Shown here one piece after another: positions 45,797 through 54,285 of a DNA stretch of 64,000 bases (positions are counted from its first letter, which is position 1; every line of letters starts with the position of its first letter). Source of the stretch: Actinomadura sp. J1-007 (GTDB taxonomy: Bacteria; Actinomycetota; Actinomycetes; Streptosporangiales; Streptosporangiaceae); contig NZ_WING01000001.1 of assembly GCF_009793335.1 (NCBI RefSeq), positions 7,415,929-7,479,928 on the forward strand, given 5' to 3'. Made by a program: the position numbers and the translations under genes. The notes below the pieces were generated by a model that had not been told where the DNA came from, searched no databases, and saw nothing but the letters and a program-made list of their open reading frames with translations.

Positions 45797-48700
45797 GGCG
45801 TCAAGTCTATCATCGTGTTCTGTAGGGGATGCCCCGCCTGTTCCAGGCACGCGGCCCAGTGTGTTCGGCCCATATTGGGCTGGAGCAATTGCGAAAGCTG
45901 CGTGTCCTTCGTCACCGTGATCGGGTGTCCTTGGATGTTCAGCGTCGGATTGTAGGGCGGGTGCAGGGTGTAGTTCGGCATTTTCTGCCCCGGGCCGTAA
46001 GTGGCGACGTGCGGGAACTTGCCGGTGCCCGTTCCGGTCTCGATCGCGCCGCCCAGGCGGTCGGAGATCGTGGCGCCGTGCGGCGCGTACACCGTCACCG
46101 ACGTCCCGGGCGGGACCGTGACCTTCCCGTTCGCCGGATCGTACGAGCCGTGGCCGCTGAACACGGTCTGGTTGTCGGGCCGCCCCTTGCCCTTGACGCT
46201 GGTCGCCTCGCCCTTGGAGTTGACCTCGAACGTGGCGCCCCGGCCGGGCCCGAGGCCCAGCGGGTCCGTCCACGACATCGGGTTCGCCACGTAGGCGTGC
46301 GGGTTCGGCGCCAAGGCGAGGCCGAGCGGGTCCTCGGTCAGGTAGCGGGCGCCGCTCGGGTCGTAATAGCGGTAACGGTTGTAGTGGAGACCCGTTTCGG
46401 CATCGTGGTACTGCCCGGGAAAGCGCAGCGGGCACAGTGACAAACGTCCGGACGGCTCGTTCCCCCAGAGCGTGCCGGACGAATGCCAGGCGATGTCGCC
46501 CGAGCCGTCCACCAGTTCTCGCGGAGCCCCGACCAGGTCGGTGACGATCGCGTAGAACTGCCGGTCGATCCACGATTGGGGCGCGTCGCGCGCGGGCGCC
46601 CGTTCGGTCTGGGAAATCGGCCGGAAAGTGTCCGGCTCGTATTCCCACACCTTTCCCGAAGCGACATACGTCCGCTGGTCGGACGACCAGACGCGATGCA
46701 CCTGCTCCGCCAGGACCGGGCCGTCCCAGACGAAGTCGGTCTGCTCCTCCACACCGCCGTCGCGCGTGAGGCGCTGTTTGGAGACGCGCCGTCCGAGCGC
46801 GTCGTACCGGTACCGCCACCGGGCGCCGTCCGGGGTGGCGGCGCCGACGAGGCGGTCGTCGTCGTCCCACTCGTAGCGCCAGGTCAGCGGCTTGGACGAG
46901 AGCCGCGCGTGCTGGCGCAGGACGACCCGTCCGTGCGGGTCGTGCTCGTACCGGACGTTCCCGGCGCGGCGGATCAGCGTCCCCGCGTACTCCCGCTCGC
47001 CGACCGCGTCCGCCGCCGTGTCGCCGGGGCCGCCCGCGGGCCAGGCCGCCTGGGTCAGGTTTCCCGCGAGGTCGTAGGCGTACCGCTCGGTCCAGGCGTG
47101 CGCGCGCACGGCGACGGCTCGGCCGCCGGCGTCGAGGTCGTAGCGGCGGTCCCCGGCCAGCCGGTCCCCGACGCCGACGACGGCGCCGTCCGGCCGGTAG
47201 GCGTAGGTGCGGTGCTGGAGGAGGCGCGCCTGCTCGCCCTCCGCCCGCGGCGCGCCCCACACGGTCTGGGCCGACAGCCGGTGCCCGGAGTCCCACTGCT
47301 GGGCGAGGACCGCACCGGCGCCGATCTGCCGCTGGACCTCCCGTCCCGCGGCGTCGTAGGAGAAGCGGAGCGTCTGCCCGCCGGCGCTGAGCATCTGGGG
47401 TTGCCCCGCCGAGTCGTAGGACCAGGTGCTCTCGGCGCCGGAGGGAGTACGGCGCCGTACGCGCTGCCCGGCCGCGTCGTACGCCGTCGTCAGGGCCGCG
47501 CCGTTGCAGATCTCGGCGGTCACGCGGCCGAGCGCGTCGCGCTCGAACCGCAGGTCGGAATCGGCGTTCACGGCCCGGGCCAGCCGTCCCGCCGCGTCGT
47601 AGGCGAACGTGGTGACCTGCTCGCCGGACCGCCGCTCCACCACGTTGCCGAGGACGTCGCGGCGGAACGAGACCGGAGCGCCTCCGCCGTTCCGTTCGAC
47701 CAGCCGTCCGGCGGCGTCGCAGGTGTAGGCGAGGTCGCGGCCGTTGAAATCGGTCTCGCCCACAAGGTTGCCTGCGGCGTCGTACCGGTACGTCCACTGG
47801 AGGCCCTGCGGATTGGTGACGGTCGTCAACCGCAACTCGGTGTCGTGGGCGAACCGCAGCAGGCCGCCGTCCGGCCCGGTCTGCGCGGTCGGCATCCCGA
47901 ACGGCCCGTACGCGGTGCGCGTGGCCTGGCCGAGGGCGTCGACGTGCTCGGTCTGGTTGCCCTCCGCGTCGTACGCCCAGCGCTCGGTGCTGCCGTCGGG
48001 CAGGACGCGGGCGACGAGACGTCCGTCCGGCGTCCACTCCAGACGCGTGATCCCGCCCGCGGGGTCGGTGATCTGGAAGGGGCGGCCGTGAGCGTCCCGC
48101 TCGGTGACCGTGGTGTCGCCGAGCGGTCCGGTGGTGCGCAGCGGGAGTCCCGCCGCGTCGTTCACGGTCCGCGTGACGTTGCCGAGGGGATCGGTGACGC
48201 TCGCCAGGCCGCCGTGCTCGTCGTAGGCGTAGGCGGTGACGGCGCCCGCGGGATCGGTGACCGCGGCGAGGTTGCCGCGCTCGTCGTAGGTCTGCCGCCA
48301 CACCGCGCCGTCGGGCTGCCTGATCTCCGTCGGCCGGTGCGGCCGGTCGCCGTAGACGAGATCCGTGCGCGCGCCGTCCGGACGGACGATGGACGTCGGG
48401 CTCCCGTGCTCGTCGTGAACGAACCGCGTGGTGGCGCCCAGCGCGTCGGTGCGGGACAGCAGCCTGTCGTACCGGTCCCACTCGTACCGTGTCGTGTTGC
48501 CGAGCGGATCGGTCTCCGCGACGAGCTGGTGGGCCCCGTTGAAGGAGTACGTCCTCGCGCGGCCGAGCGAGTCCGTCACGACCGTCCGGCCGTCGTCCTG
48601 GAACGTGAGCGACGTGTTGAGGAAGCCGGACGGGCTCCTGCCGCCGACGGCGCGGCCGTACCGGTCGTACTCGAACTCGTAGGGGTGGCCGTTCCTGTCG

Positions 48701-49671
48701 CACCAGCTCGTCATGCGGCCTTCACCGTCATAGGTGAACCGCAGGGGGACTCCGGCGGGCCCCGACACCTCCGCCAGATGGCCCGCCTCGTCGTAGCCGT
48801 AACGGGCGAGCACCTGCCCGTCCGACACCTCCCCGTCCGAGGCGCCGGTGAGGAGCCGCAACGCGCTGACGCGCCGTTCACTCTCCGCCGGGACGGAGCC
48901 GGGCCCGGCGGCGTCCAGCGGAACGGTGTCGACCGCGATGCGGTACCCGCCCGAGTGCCGGATCTCGGTCAGCGTGCCGGCGGTGCGGAGGAAGTCGACA
49001 CGGTTGCCGTTGCCGTCGGAGAACGCCGTGAGGGGCAGCTCGCTCCACCCCGTCTCGGGCCCGGGAGGCGGAAAGTGCAGCACGCGTCCCGACTGCGGGT
49101 CGGTGACCGTGTAACCGCCTTCAGCCGTGAGCTGGAGCGGCCAGCGGGGCCCTTCCAACGGCAGGAACAGCACGTTGGGCAGCGACGCGGACGGATACGT
49201 CAAAATCATGCCGTCGGCGGTCACGAGGTGCACGCCGGTGGCATCGACCTCCAGGCGCTGGTCGAGCGTGGAGGCCCAGGAGGCGCCGAACAGCCGCCCG
49301 TGCCGATAGTTCGACTGGTGGACGCGCTCGATCAGCAGGGGCAGGACGCCCGGAAGCTGGACATCGACCTGTGCGAGCAGAACCTCCCCGGTGGCGATGT
49401 CGATCGGGTCCTGGGTCGTGGTCCTCGTGTTGGGGCTGCGCGAGGTCTCGCGCGGATTCTGCGACGTCCTGCTGTTCGCGGGCCGTCCGCCACCCGGCCC
49501 GCCCGCACGGTTGCCGCGATCCGGCACATGCCCGCCGCGTCCACCTGAACGCCCCTTCGGCGTGTGGAACAACTGCCCGGCGGCCTTACCGAACGCTCCG
49601 CCCGCCGCGCCGCGTCCTCCGCGTCCCGCCCCACCACGCCGTCTGCCGCCGAATCCGCCCCGTCTGCCCAT
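45793..49671 (-). CDS. RHS-repeat polymorphic toxin-like protein with Stv-like C-terminal domain
   Basis: 1292 residues from ATG 49671, after GAGGAG. Residues 1-30 are extremely Arg/Gly-rich (GRRGGFGGRRRGGAGRGGRG) and up to 85 low complexity; no signal peptide or PAAR domain is visible. DUF6531 begins near 88 (DPIDIATGEVLLAQVDVQLP), followed by about 20 RHS/YD repeats (YDAAGRLVER type) and the RHS core RFPGQYHDAETGLHYNRYRY, YLTEDPLGLALAPNPHAYV, ending WTDPLGL at residue 1140. The last 152 residues differ completely: NQTVFSGHGSYDPANG, TVYAPHGATISD, MPNYTLHPP and GRTHWAACLEQ, close to the Stv 'putative adhesin' domain seen at RHS tips. The shell encloses such tips until delivery. Immunity-like gene overlaps its end. 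Confidence 0.88.
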   Translation of the reverse strand: MGRRGGFGGRRRGGAGRGGRGAAGGAFGKAAGQLFHTPKGRSGGRGGHVPDRGNRAGGPGGGRPANSRTSQNPRETSRSPNTRTTTQDPIDIATGEVLLAQVDVQLPGVLPLLIERVHQSNYRHGRLFGASWASTLDQRLEVDATGVHLVTADGMILTYPSASLPNVLFLPLEGPRWPLQLTAEGGYTVTDPQSGRVLHFPPPGPETGWSELPLTAFSDGNGNRVDFLRTAGTLTEIRHSGGYRIAVDTVPLDAAGPGSVPAESERRVSALRLLTGASDGEVSDGQVLARYGYDEAGHLAEVSGPAGVPLRFTYDGEGRMTSWCDRNGHPYEFEYDRYGRAVGGRSPSGFLNTSLTFQDDGRTVVTDSLGRARTYSFNGAHQLVAETDPLGNTTRYEWDRYDRLLSRTDALGATTRFVHDEHGSPTSIVRPDGARTDLVYGDRPHRPTEIRQPDGAVWRQTYDERGNLAAVTDPAGAVTAYAYDEHGGLASVTDPLGNVTRTVNDAAGLPLRTTGPLGDTTVTERDAHGRPFQITDPAGGITRLEWTPDGRLVARVLPDGSTERWAYDAEGNQTEHVDALGQATRTAYGPFGMPTAQTGPDGGLLRFAHDTELRLTTVTNPQGLQWTYRYDAAGNLVGETDFNGRDLAYTCDAAGRLVERNGGGAPVSFRRDVLGNVVERRSGEQVTTFAYDAAGRLARAVNADSDLRFERDALGRVTAEICNGAALTTAYDAAGQRVRRRTPSGAESTWSYDSAGQPQMLSAGGQTLRFSYDAAGREVQRQIGAGAVLAQQWDSGHRLSAQTVWGAPRAEGEQARLLQHRTYAYRPDGAVVGVGDRLAGDRRYDLDAGGRAVAVRAHAWTERYAYDLAGNLTQAAWPAGGPGDTAADAVGEREYAGTLIRRAGNVRYEHDPHGRVVLRQHARLSSKPLTWRYEWDDDDRLVGAATPDGARWRYRYDALGRRVSKQRLTRDGGVEEQTDFVWDGPVLAEQVHRVWSSDQRTYVASGKVWEYEPDTFRPISQTERAPARDAPQSWIDRQFYAIVTDLVGAPRELVDGSGDIAWHSSGTLWGNEPSGRLSLCPLRFPGQYHDAETGLHYNRYRYYDPSGARYLTEDPLGLALAPNPHAYVANPMSWTDPLGLGPGRGATFEVNSKGEATSVKGKGRPDNQTVFSGHGSYDPANGKVTVPPGTSVTVYAPHGATISDRLGGAIETGTGTGKFPHVATYGPGQKMPNYTLHPPYNPTLNIQGHPITVTKDTQLSQLLQPNMGRTHWAACLEQAGHPLQNTMIDLTP

Positions 49672-49888
49672 GCGCGGTGCTCCTCGCCCAAAAGAACAGG
49701 TCCTGGGGCTGCATGGCCGGTAGCGAGAAAAAGGCGTCCCCGCTCCGTACGAGCCCCCGGCGTCGGCCCCGTCCCGGCAACCCGTGATCAAGCGTTCGGG
49801 AGCATAACAAGCCGGACCGCGCAAAAAACAGAGGAAATCGACACGGAAGCATTCGGCGCTGCCCTCGGCTCGAAGGGGGCCGAATGGT

Positions 49889-50441
49889 TCAGGTGCGTTT
49901 GCGGCCGGGACGGCGTAGATGGGTGGTGTTGGCGCGGATTTCCTCGGTGGCGGCGCGGTACGCGGGGGCGGCGCGCGTGAAGTAGTCGAAGAGCAGGGCG
50001 CGCTGCTGGGGGTGTAGTGGTCCAGGACGGCGGCCAGATGCCGGCGGCCGGGGTGACGACCTGCTCGATGTCGGGGAACGTGTCGTCAACAGCGCGGACG
50101 ATGACGCGGCGGCGGTCGGTGGGGTCGGTGGTGCGGCGCACGTATCCGGCGTTCTCCAAGCGGTCGATGAGGCGGGTGGTGGCGCCGGTGGTCAGTCCGG
50201 TGCGGGTGGCCAGGTCGCCGGGGGTGAGGTGTCCGGCCAGCGCGATGACGCTCACCGCGTACCACTCGGTGGGCTGGAGCCCCGCGGCCTCCGCGGCGGC
50301 CATGCCGTGCAGGCCGACCGCGTCCAGATAGCGGCGGATGATCGCATGCTCCCCGCCGGACGGCTCGGCGCCCGCCTCGGCGGTCGGCTCCGCCTCGGCG
50401 GTCGGCTCGTCGGACGGCTCGGTGCTCGGTTCGGTTGCCAT
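49889..50441 (-). pseudogene. MarR-family transcriptional regulator (two frameshifts)
   Basis: From ATG 50441. Residues 1-30 are Glu/Pro/Ala-rich repeats (PTAEAEPTAEAGAEPSGGE), unusual for MarR. The winged helix is intact: TEWYAVSVIALAGHLTPGDL, ATRTGLTTGATTRLIDRLEN and the wing RRTTDPTDRRRVIVRAVDD. The frame then shifts near 50045 and near 50017; two added bases restore AAVLDHYTPQQRALLFDYF, the final helix, to the stop at 49889, about 184 residues. It is divergent from the SnoaL-like gene and faces a perfect 8-bp-arm palindrome at 50467. Confidence 0.82.
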
Positions 50442-50466
50442 CGGCGGCGGACGTCTCCTAGGCTAA

Positions 50467-50486
50467 TATCTGCAAGGATGCAGATA
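50467..50486. promoter_or_regulatory. perfect palindrome TATCTGCA-N4-TGCAGATA, likely MarR operator
   Basis: Arms TATCTGCA and TGCAGATA separated by AGGA, 26 bases from the MarR start and about 50 from the divergent SnoaL-like start. Length and arm size fit a MarR dimer. A related site with GCAGA/TCTGC arms lies at 56285. Confidence 0.78.
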
Positions 50487-50535
50487 ATGTTTCGTTGCAG
50501 GTTCTGAATCAGTCTAACGATCCTCGGGAGACCCC

Positions 50536-51047
50536 ATGACCGCTCGCAGCCACGCCCCAGGCCGCCCGACGACGGACCACCCGGCGCTCCCCACAGCGGG
50601 ACCCGTGAGGATCGGGAGGCGATCACCCAGGTGATGGACCGACTCCACCGGGCGTGGGCGCGGCATGACGCCGACGCCTACGGCGGGCTGTTCACCCGGG
50701 ACGCCAGCTACGTCACCTTCGTCGGCACCTGCTACAGCGGCCGGGACGACATCATCAACAGCCACCGCGTCCTGTTCCGCAAACACCTCAAGGGAACCAG
50801 GCTGGCCGGTGAGATCACCGACATCCGCTTCCACGGCCCCGACACCGCGATTCTCGTCGGCCGCGGCGACACCTACAAAGGCCGCCGCGCCCCGCGCAAG
50901 CCGTCCAAAGTGCAGACCTTGACGTTCGTCCGCGAGTCCGACGGACAATGGCGCATCGCCGCGTTCCACAACACCCAACGCAAAGCGCTGATGGAAGCCA
51001 TCTCCTTCAAGACCACCCCCGGTCTCATTCCCGCAGCCCAACGATGA
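50536..51047 (+). pseudogene. SgcJ/EcaC-type NTF2-fold protein (N-terminal frameshift)
   Basis: ATG 50536 has GGGAG 7 bases before it; its first about 22 residues (MTARSHAPGRPTTDHP) run into a shift at the GGG near 50598, after which REDREAITQVMDRLHRAWAR continues to 51047. The GTG at 50631 is therefore probably internal. The body has the family signature DADAYGGLFTRDASYVTFVG and YSGRDDIINSHRVLF, then RIAAFHNTQRK. About 170 residues. It belongs to the cone-fold family that includes proteins of enediyne and aromatic polyketide clusters. Likely repressed by the divergent MarR and followed by an SRPBCC protein. Confidence 0.78.
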
Positions 51048-51137
51048 CCCCGCGCACCCCGCCACCGCGCACGCCCGCCGCCAACCGCCTCGAACCCGTC
51101 CCGTCCGCATCACCCCACTGAACGGACCGACCCCCGA

Positions 51138-51499
51138 ATGTCCCACCCGAAGAAGCACCTGCGCACCTTGCAGGGTATCGTCGAAGCTCCCGTCGAGCAG
51201 GTCACACCGCTCGTCCTCGACGTTCCGCCGGTCGAGGGCGTCACCGTCGACGCCGACCCGGCCGCGCGCACGGTCGCCGTTCAGGGCGGCTGGTGGTACC
51301 GCAGCGAGACCACCGTCACGCCCGTCCCGAAGGCAGCCTGATCACGCAGAAGATCTACAACGTGGCTCAGCGGTTGCGGTGGGGGGTCCCCTTCGTGTCC
51401 CGGACCCCGCTGCGCGATGCCCCGGCCGCCTTCGCCCGCCAACTGGAAACCATCGGCACGCGCCTCGGCGTTCCTCAGCGCACCGTGCGCGACCCCTGA
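51138..51499 (+). pseudogene. SRPBCC-type (polyketide cyclase/START-like) small protein (one frameshift)
   Basis: ATG 51138 begins MSHPKKHLRTLQGIVEAPVE. After YRSETTVTPVP the frame closes; one C added at the CCC near 51331 gives EGSLITQKIYNVAQRLRWG and continues to 51499, about 121 residues. The pattern (a first strand leading to VEAPVEQV, a middle strand WWYRSETTVTP, a long C-terminal helix AAFARQLETIGTRLG) is that of a shortened SRPBCC fold, which binds hydrophobic ligands. It is in line with the SnoaL-like gene 90 bases upstream. Function unknown; family assignment is moderate. Confidence 0.6.
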
Positions 51500-51555
51500 T
51501 CCCGCCGCGTCCGGCTCCCCGCCGCGTTGAACGACCCGGAGGCCGCGCCAGGGGG

Positions 51556-53031
51556 TCAGGCGAGCGGTGCGCCGAACCACTTGGTCAGCGCGGCTCGCAG
51601 ACCGTTCACGTCGTCGGGGCGGTGACCGGTCCACGCGACATGGCAGTCGGGGCGCAGCAGGAGCCCGGCCGCGTCCGTGCCCTCCGCCTTGCCGCGCACG
51701 ACGTCCACCCGGTCGTGCCAAGGCTCCGCGGCCTCGGTGAAGTCGCCGCTCAGGTCCAGCAGCAACGGCCGGGCGGTGGTCGTCAGTTCGGCCAGCCGGT
51801 GGGTACCGGCGTCGGTGTGCACCACGAGGTCGGGCGCGAAGGCCTCAGTGGTGCCCGCGAGCAGGTGGGCGATGCGTTCGGTGCCTCCGGGCGCGGCGAG
51901 CAGCTCGCCGAAGACGGTCCGCAGGGCGGTGACCTCCGGGCCGGGGCGCATCAGCGCCGACTGCGCCAGGGTGGACGCCATGACGCGTTCGGCGACGGGA
52001 CGGCGTTCCTCGTCGTAGGTGTCGAGCAGGTGCTCGGGGGCCCGTCCCCGTACCGCGGCGGCCAGCTTCCAACCGAGGTTGACCGCGTCTTGCAGGCCGA
52101 GGTTGAGGCCCGGCCCGCCGATCGCCGAGTGCACGTGCGCCGCGTCGCCCAGCAGCAGCACCCGCCCGTCGCGGTAGCGCTCGGCCAGCCGCGTGTTGCC
52201 GCCGACGAGCCGGCGAAGCAGGTGCGGCCCCTCGCCCCGCGGAGGACGGATCGGTACGGGCACGCCCAGCACCCGTTCGGCGCTCGCCAGCATCTCCTCG
52301 AACGTCATGGGTGCGGTGTGCTCGCCCGCCGTGCCGGTCTCGGTGGTGGTGAGCGCGGGCACGCGGCCGGGCAGGAGCGCCCACACGATCGTGCCGCGCT
52401 CCGTCCGCACGTACAGCAGGGGCGGCAGGCTGCCGTAGCCGGGGACGAGCAGGTCGCCGTCCGGGCCGAGGTGCTCGTCGGCCACCGACACGTTCGCGGA
52501 CCTGGTGACGAAGTCGTCGTTGGTCATGCCCGGGAACTCGATGCCGGACAGTCTCCGCACCATGCTGCGCCCGCCGTCGGCCCCCACCACGTACCGGGCG
52601 CGGAGAGTCTCCCCGCTCGCCAGGACGACCCGGATGTGGTCGCCGTCCTGGTGCAGATCGGTCACCTCCTGCCCCCTGCGGAGGTCGACGCCGAGCTCGA
52701 CGGCGCGTTCGCCGAGGACCTTCTCGATCCGCTCCTGCGGCGCCATGAGCAGGCTCACGGGGTTGTCCTCAAGATCCCCGAACTCCAGCGTGAAGGCGCC
52801 GAACATGAATCGGGGCGCGGGCCGGGGCGGCCCGTCGGCACCGCTGAGCCGCGCGTAGAGGCCGCGCCGGTCGAGCATGCGCACCACCTGGCCGACCAGG
52901 CCGTTCGCCCGCGCCTCGGTCTTCGGGCCGGTGAGGCGTTCGAGGACGACCGGACGCACCCCGGCCAGCGCGAGTTCGCAGCCGAGCATCAGGCCGTTCG
53001 GACCGCCGCCGACGATGACCACGTCCAACAT
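51556..53031 (-). CDS. FAD-dependent aromatic monooxygenase (PheA/TfdB type)
   Basis: 491 residues from ATG 53031. FAD-binding motifs are VVIVGGGPNGLMLGCEL, the DG motif RYVVGADGGRSMVRR, and VLLLGDAAHVHSAIGG. The C-terminal thioredoxin-like domain (ADLAELTTTARPLLLDLSGD region, then GLLLRPDCHVAWTG) is that of phenol hydroxylase-like enzymes such as rifampicin or anthracycline hydroxylases. It hydroxylates or oxidatively cleaves an aromatic ring with NAD(P)H and O2. It lies 26 bases downstream of a TetR gene on the same strand, a self-regulated operon typical of drug-modifying monooxygenases. Confidence 0.9.
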   Translation of the reverse strand: MLDVVIVGGGPNGLMLGCELALAGVRPVVLERLTGPKTEARANGLVGQVVRMLDRRGLYARLSGADGPPRPAPRFMFGAFTLEFGDLEDNPVSLLMAPQERIEKVLGERAVELGVDLRRGQEVTDLHQDGDHIRVVLASGETLRARYVVGADGGRSMVRRLSGIEFPGMTNDDFVTRSANVSVADEHLGPDGDLLVPGYGSLPPLLYVRTERGTIVWALLPGRVPALTTTETGTAGEHTAPMTFEEMLASAERVLGVPVPIRPPRGEGPHLLRRLVGGNTRLAERYRDGRVLLLGDAAHVHSAIGGPGLNLGLQDAVNLGWKLAAAVRGRAPEHLLDTYDEERRPVAERVMASTLAQSALMRPGPEVTALRTVFGELLAAPGGTERIAHLLAGTTEAFAPDLVVHTDAGTHRLAELTTTARPLLLDLSGDFTEAAEPWHDRVDVVRGKAEGTDAAGLLLRPDCHVAWTGHRPDDVNGLRAALTKWFGAPLA

Positions 53032-53057
53032 GGGAAACCTCCTGTGCAGGGCAGGGC

Positions 53058-53667
53058 CTAGGGGCGGGGGAGTCCGGCGGCCAGCATGTCGAGCGCCCGG
53101 GGAGCAGGACCTCCATCGGCTCCCGCGCGTCGCCCTGGACGAACAGTTCGATCGCGACGTTGTAGGCGGCCATCACGCTCGCGGCCACCAGGCCCGGGTA
53201 GAGGTCGGTCCCGCGGTCGGTGCCCGTTCGTTCGGCGATCGCCGCGGCGAGCTCCCGCTCCGCGATCTTGCTCGCCCGCAGCATCTCGACCTCCAGCGCC
53301 GGTTCGGCCAGCATCACGCGCAGGCCGGCCACCCAGTCGGGGGCTCCTGCGGCGGCAGGTGCCCCACCTCCGGGCCGGGCTGCAACTGCCGCAGCACGGC
53401 GCGGTCGATCGCCTCCCACAAGGGCTCGTCCGGGGGCCCGTGGCGCAGCTCGTCCGCGACGCGCAGGGAGCGTTCGAGGTAGCGGAACGCGATCGCCTCG
53501 GCCTTGCTGGAGAAGTAGTTGTTGAACGTGCGCGGAGACACGCCGACCGCCTCGGCGATGTCCTCGTTCTTGACCGCGTCGAACCCGTGCTCCACGGCGA
53601 GCCGTACCGCGGCCCAGCTCAGCGCCGTCCGCCTGGCTTCCTTCTTCCGTTCCCGAAGTCCGCTCAC
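53058..53667 (-). pseudogene. TetR/AcrR-family regulator of the monooxygenase (two frameshifts)
   Basis: Start taken as GTG 53667 (VSGLRERKKEARRTAL) because TAGTGT ends exactly 7 bases before it, giving a leaderless start; GTG 53676 would overlap that box. The helix-turn-helix is complete: AVRLAVEHGFDAVKNEDIAE, AVGVSPRTFNNYFSSK. Shifts occur in a C5 run near 53356 and near 53106; adding one base each gives APDWVAGLRVMLAEPALEVE and the end EVLLPRALDMLAAGLPRP at 53058, about 203 residues. MftR-like C-terminal domain. The palindrome at 53688 covers its promoter. Confidence 0.83.
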
Positions 53668-53687
53668 ACCGCCCACACTACAGAAAC

Positions 53688-53702
53688 TTGCTTCTGAAGC
53701 AA
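53688..53702. promoter_or_regulatory. TTGCTTC-T-GAAGCAA palindrome, likely TetR operator
   Basis: A perfect 7-bp inverted repeat around one base, 8 bases upstream of the TetR -10 box (53675-53680). A degenerate second copy (TTCTTCAGAGGCAA) follows at 53705-53718. The TetR-monooxygenase operon is thus probably self-repressed. Confidence 0.75.
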
Positions 53703-53779
53703 ATTTTCTTCAGAGGCAAAAAGTGGGCGGGCGTGGCGGGACCGTGCCGAAAGCCGTCCGCGTGCCGCCCGAGAACCGC

Positions 53780-53819
53780 CGAGCCCGCGTGACCTCGGTG
53801 GGGAGGTCACGCGGGCTCG
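53780..53819 (-). terminator. 16-bp hairpin after the VOC gene
   Basis: CGAGCCCGCGTGACCT and AGGTCACGCGGGCTCG are perfect inverse copies with an 8-base loop, 16 bases beyond the stop of the VOC gene at 53836. It also insulates the TetR promoter region to the left. Confidence 0.85.
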
Positions 53820-53835
53820 GTGCGTGCGGCGGGGT

Positions 53836-54210
53836 TCAGTCCAGGCGGGTGCGCAGGAGGCAGAACTCGTTCCCTTCGGGGTCGGCCAGGCAGTGCCAGG
53901 ACTCCTCGCCGGTCTGGCCGACGTCGGCGGGGCGCGCCCCGAGTCCGAGGAGGCGCTCCAACTCGGCGTCCTGGTCGCGGTCGGTGGCGTTGACGTCGAT
54001 GTGCAGCGGCAGCTTGCCCGTCTTCGGCTCGGTGGTGGGGCTGAAGACCAGGGTCGGCTGCAAACCGCCGAACCCTTCCGGCGGTCCGATCTCCACCGAG
54101 CCGTCGTCGTCGGTGTCGAGCACGGCGAAGTCCAGTACCTCGCACCAGAACGCCGCCAGCCGTTGCGGGTCCCGACAATCGATCACCAGTTCGGAAATGC
54201 GACTAGCCAT
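53836..54210 (-). CDS. VOC (glyoxalase-like) family protein
   Basis: 124 residues from ATG 54210 (MASRISELVIDCRDPQRLAA). The actinobacterial glyoxalase-like form (PF18029) is recognised from FWCEVLDFAVLDTDDDGSVE, LHIDVNATDRDQDAELERLL and the end WHCLADPEGNEFCLLRTR. TAGAGT ends 6 bases before the start codon with no ribosome binding site, a probable leaderless message. Stand-alone gene with its own terminator; the substrate is unknown. Confidence 0.88.
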   Translation of the reverse strand: MASRISELVIDCRDPQRLAAFWCEVLDFAVLDTDDDGSVEIGPPEGFGGLQPTLVFSPTTEPKTGKLPLHIDVNATDRDQDAELERLLGLGARPADVGQTGEESWHCLADPEGNEFCLLRTRLD

Positions 54211-54285
54211 GCCGGCACTCTACGGGGCGTCCGTTCAGCGTCGCGGGGCGACGTGCTGAAACCCGGCCCTGCGGCGTCTGTCGGG

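Noticed and set aside
46483..49548. 1021-codon open frame on the plus strand opposite the RHS gene
   Set aside because: The RHS strand has repeats, a conserved core and a ribosome binding site; the opposite frame has no domain and reflects codon bias.
45793..49671. DNA tandem repeats or CRISPR-like array within the RHS gene
   Set aside because: The repetition is at the protein level (YD repeats) with divergent DNA; no equal repeats and spacers are present anywhere in the window.
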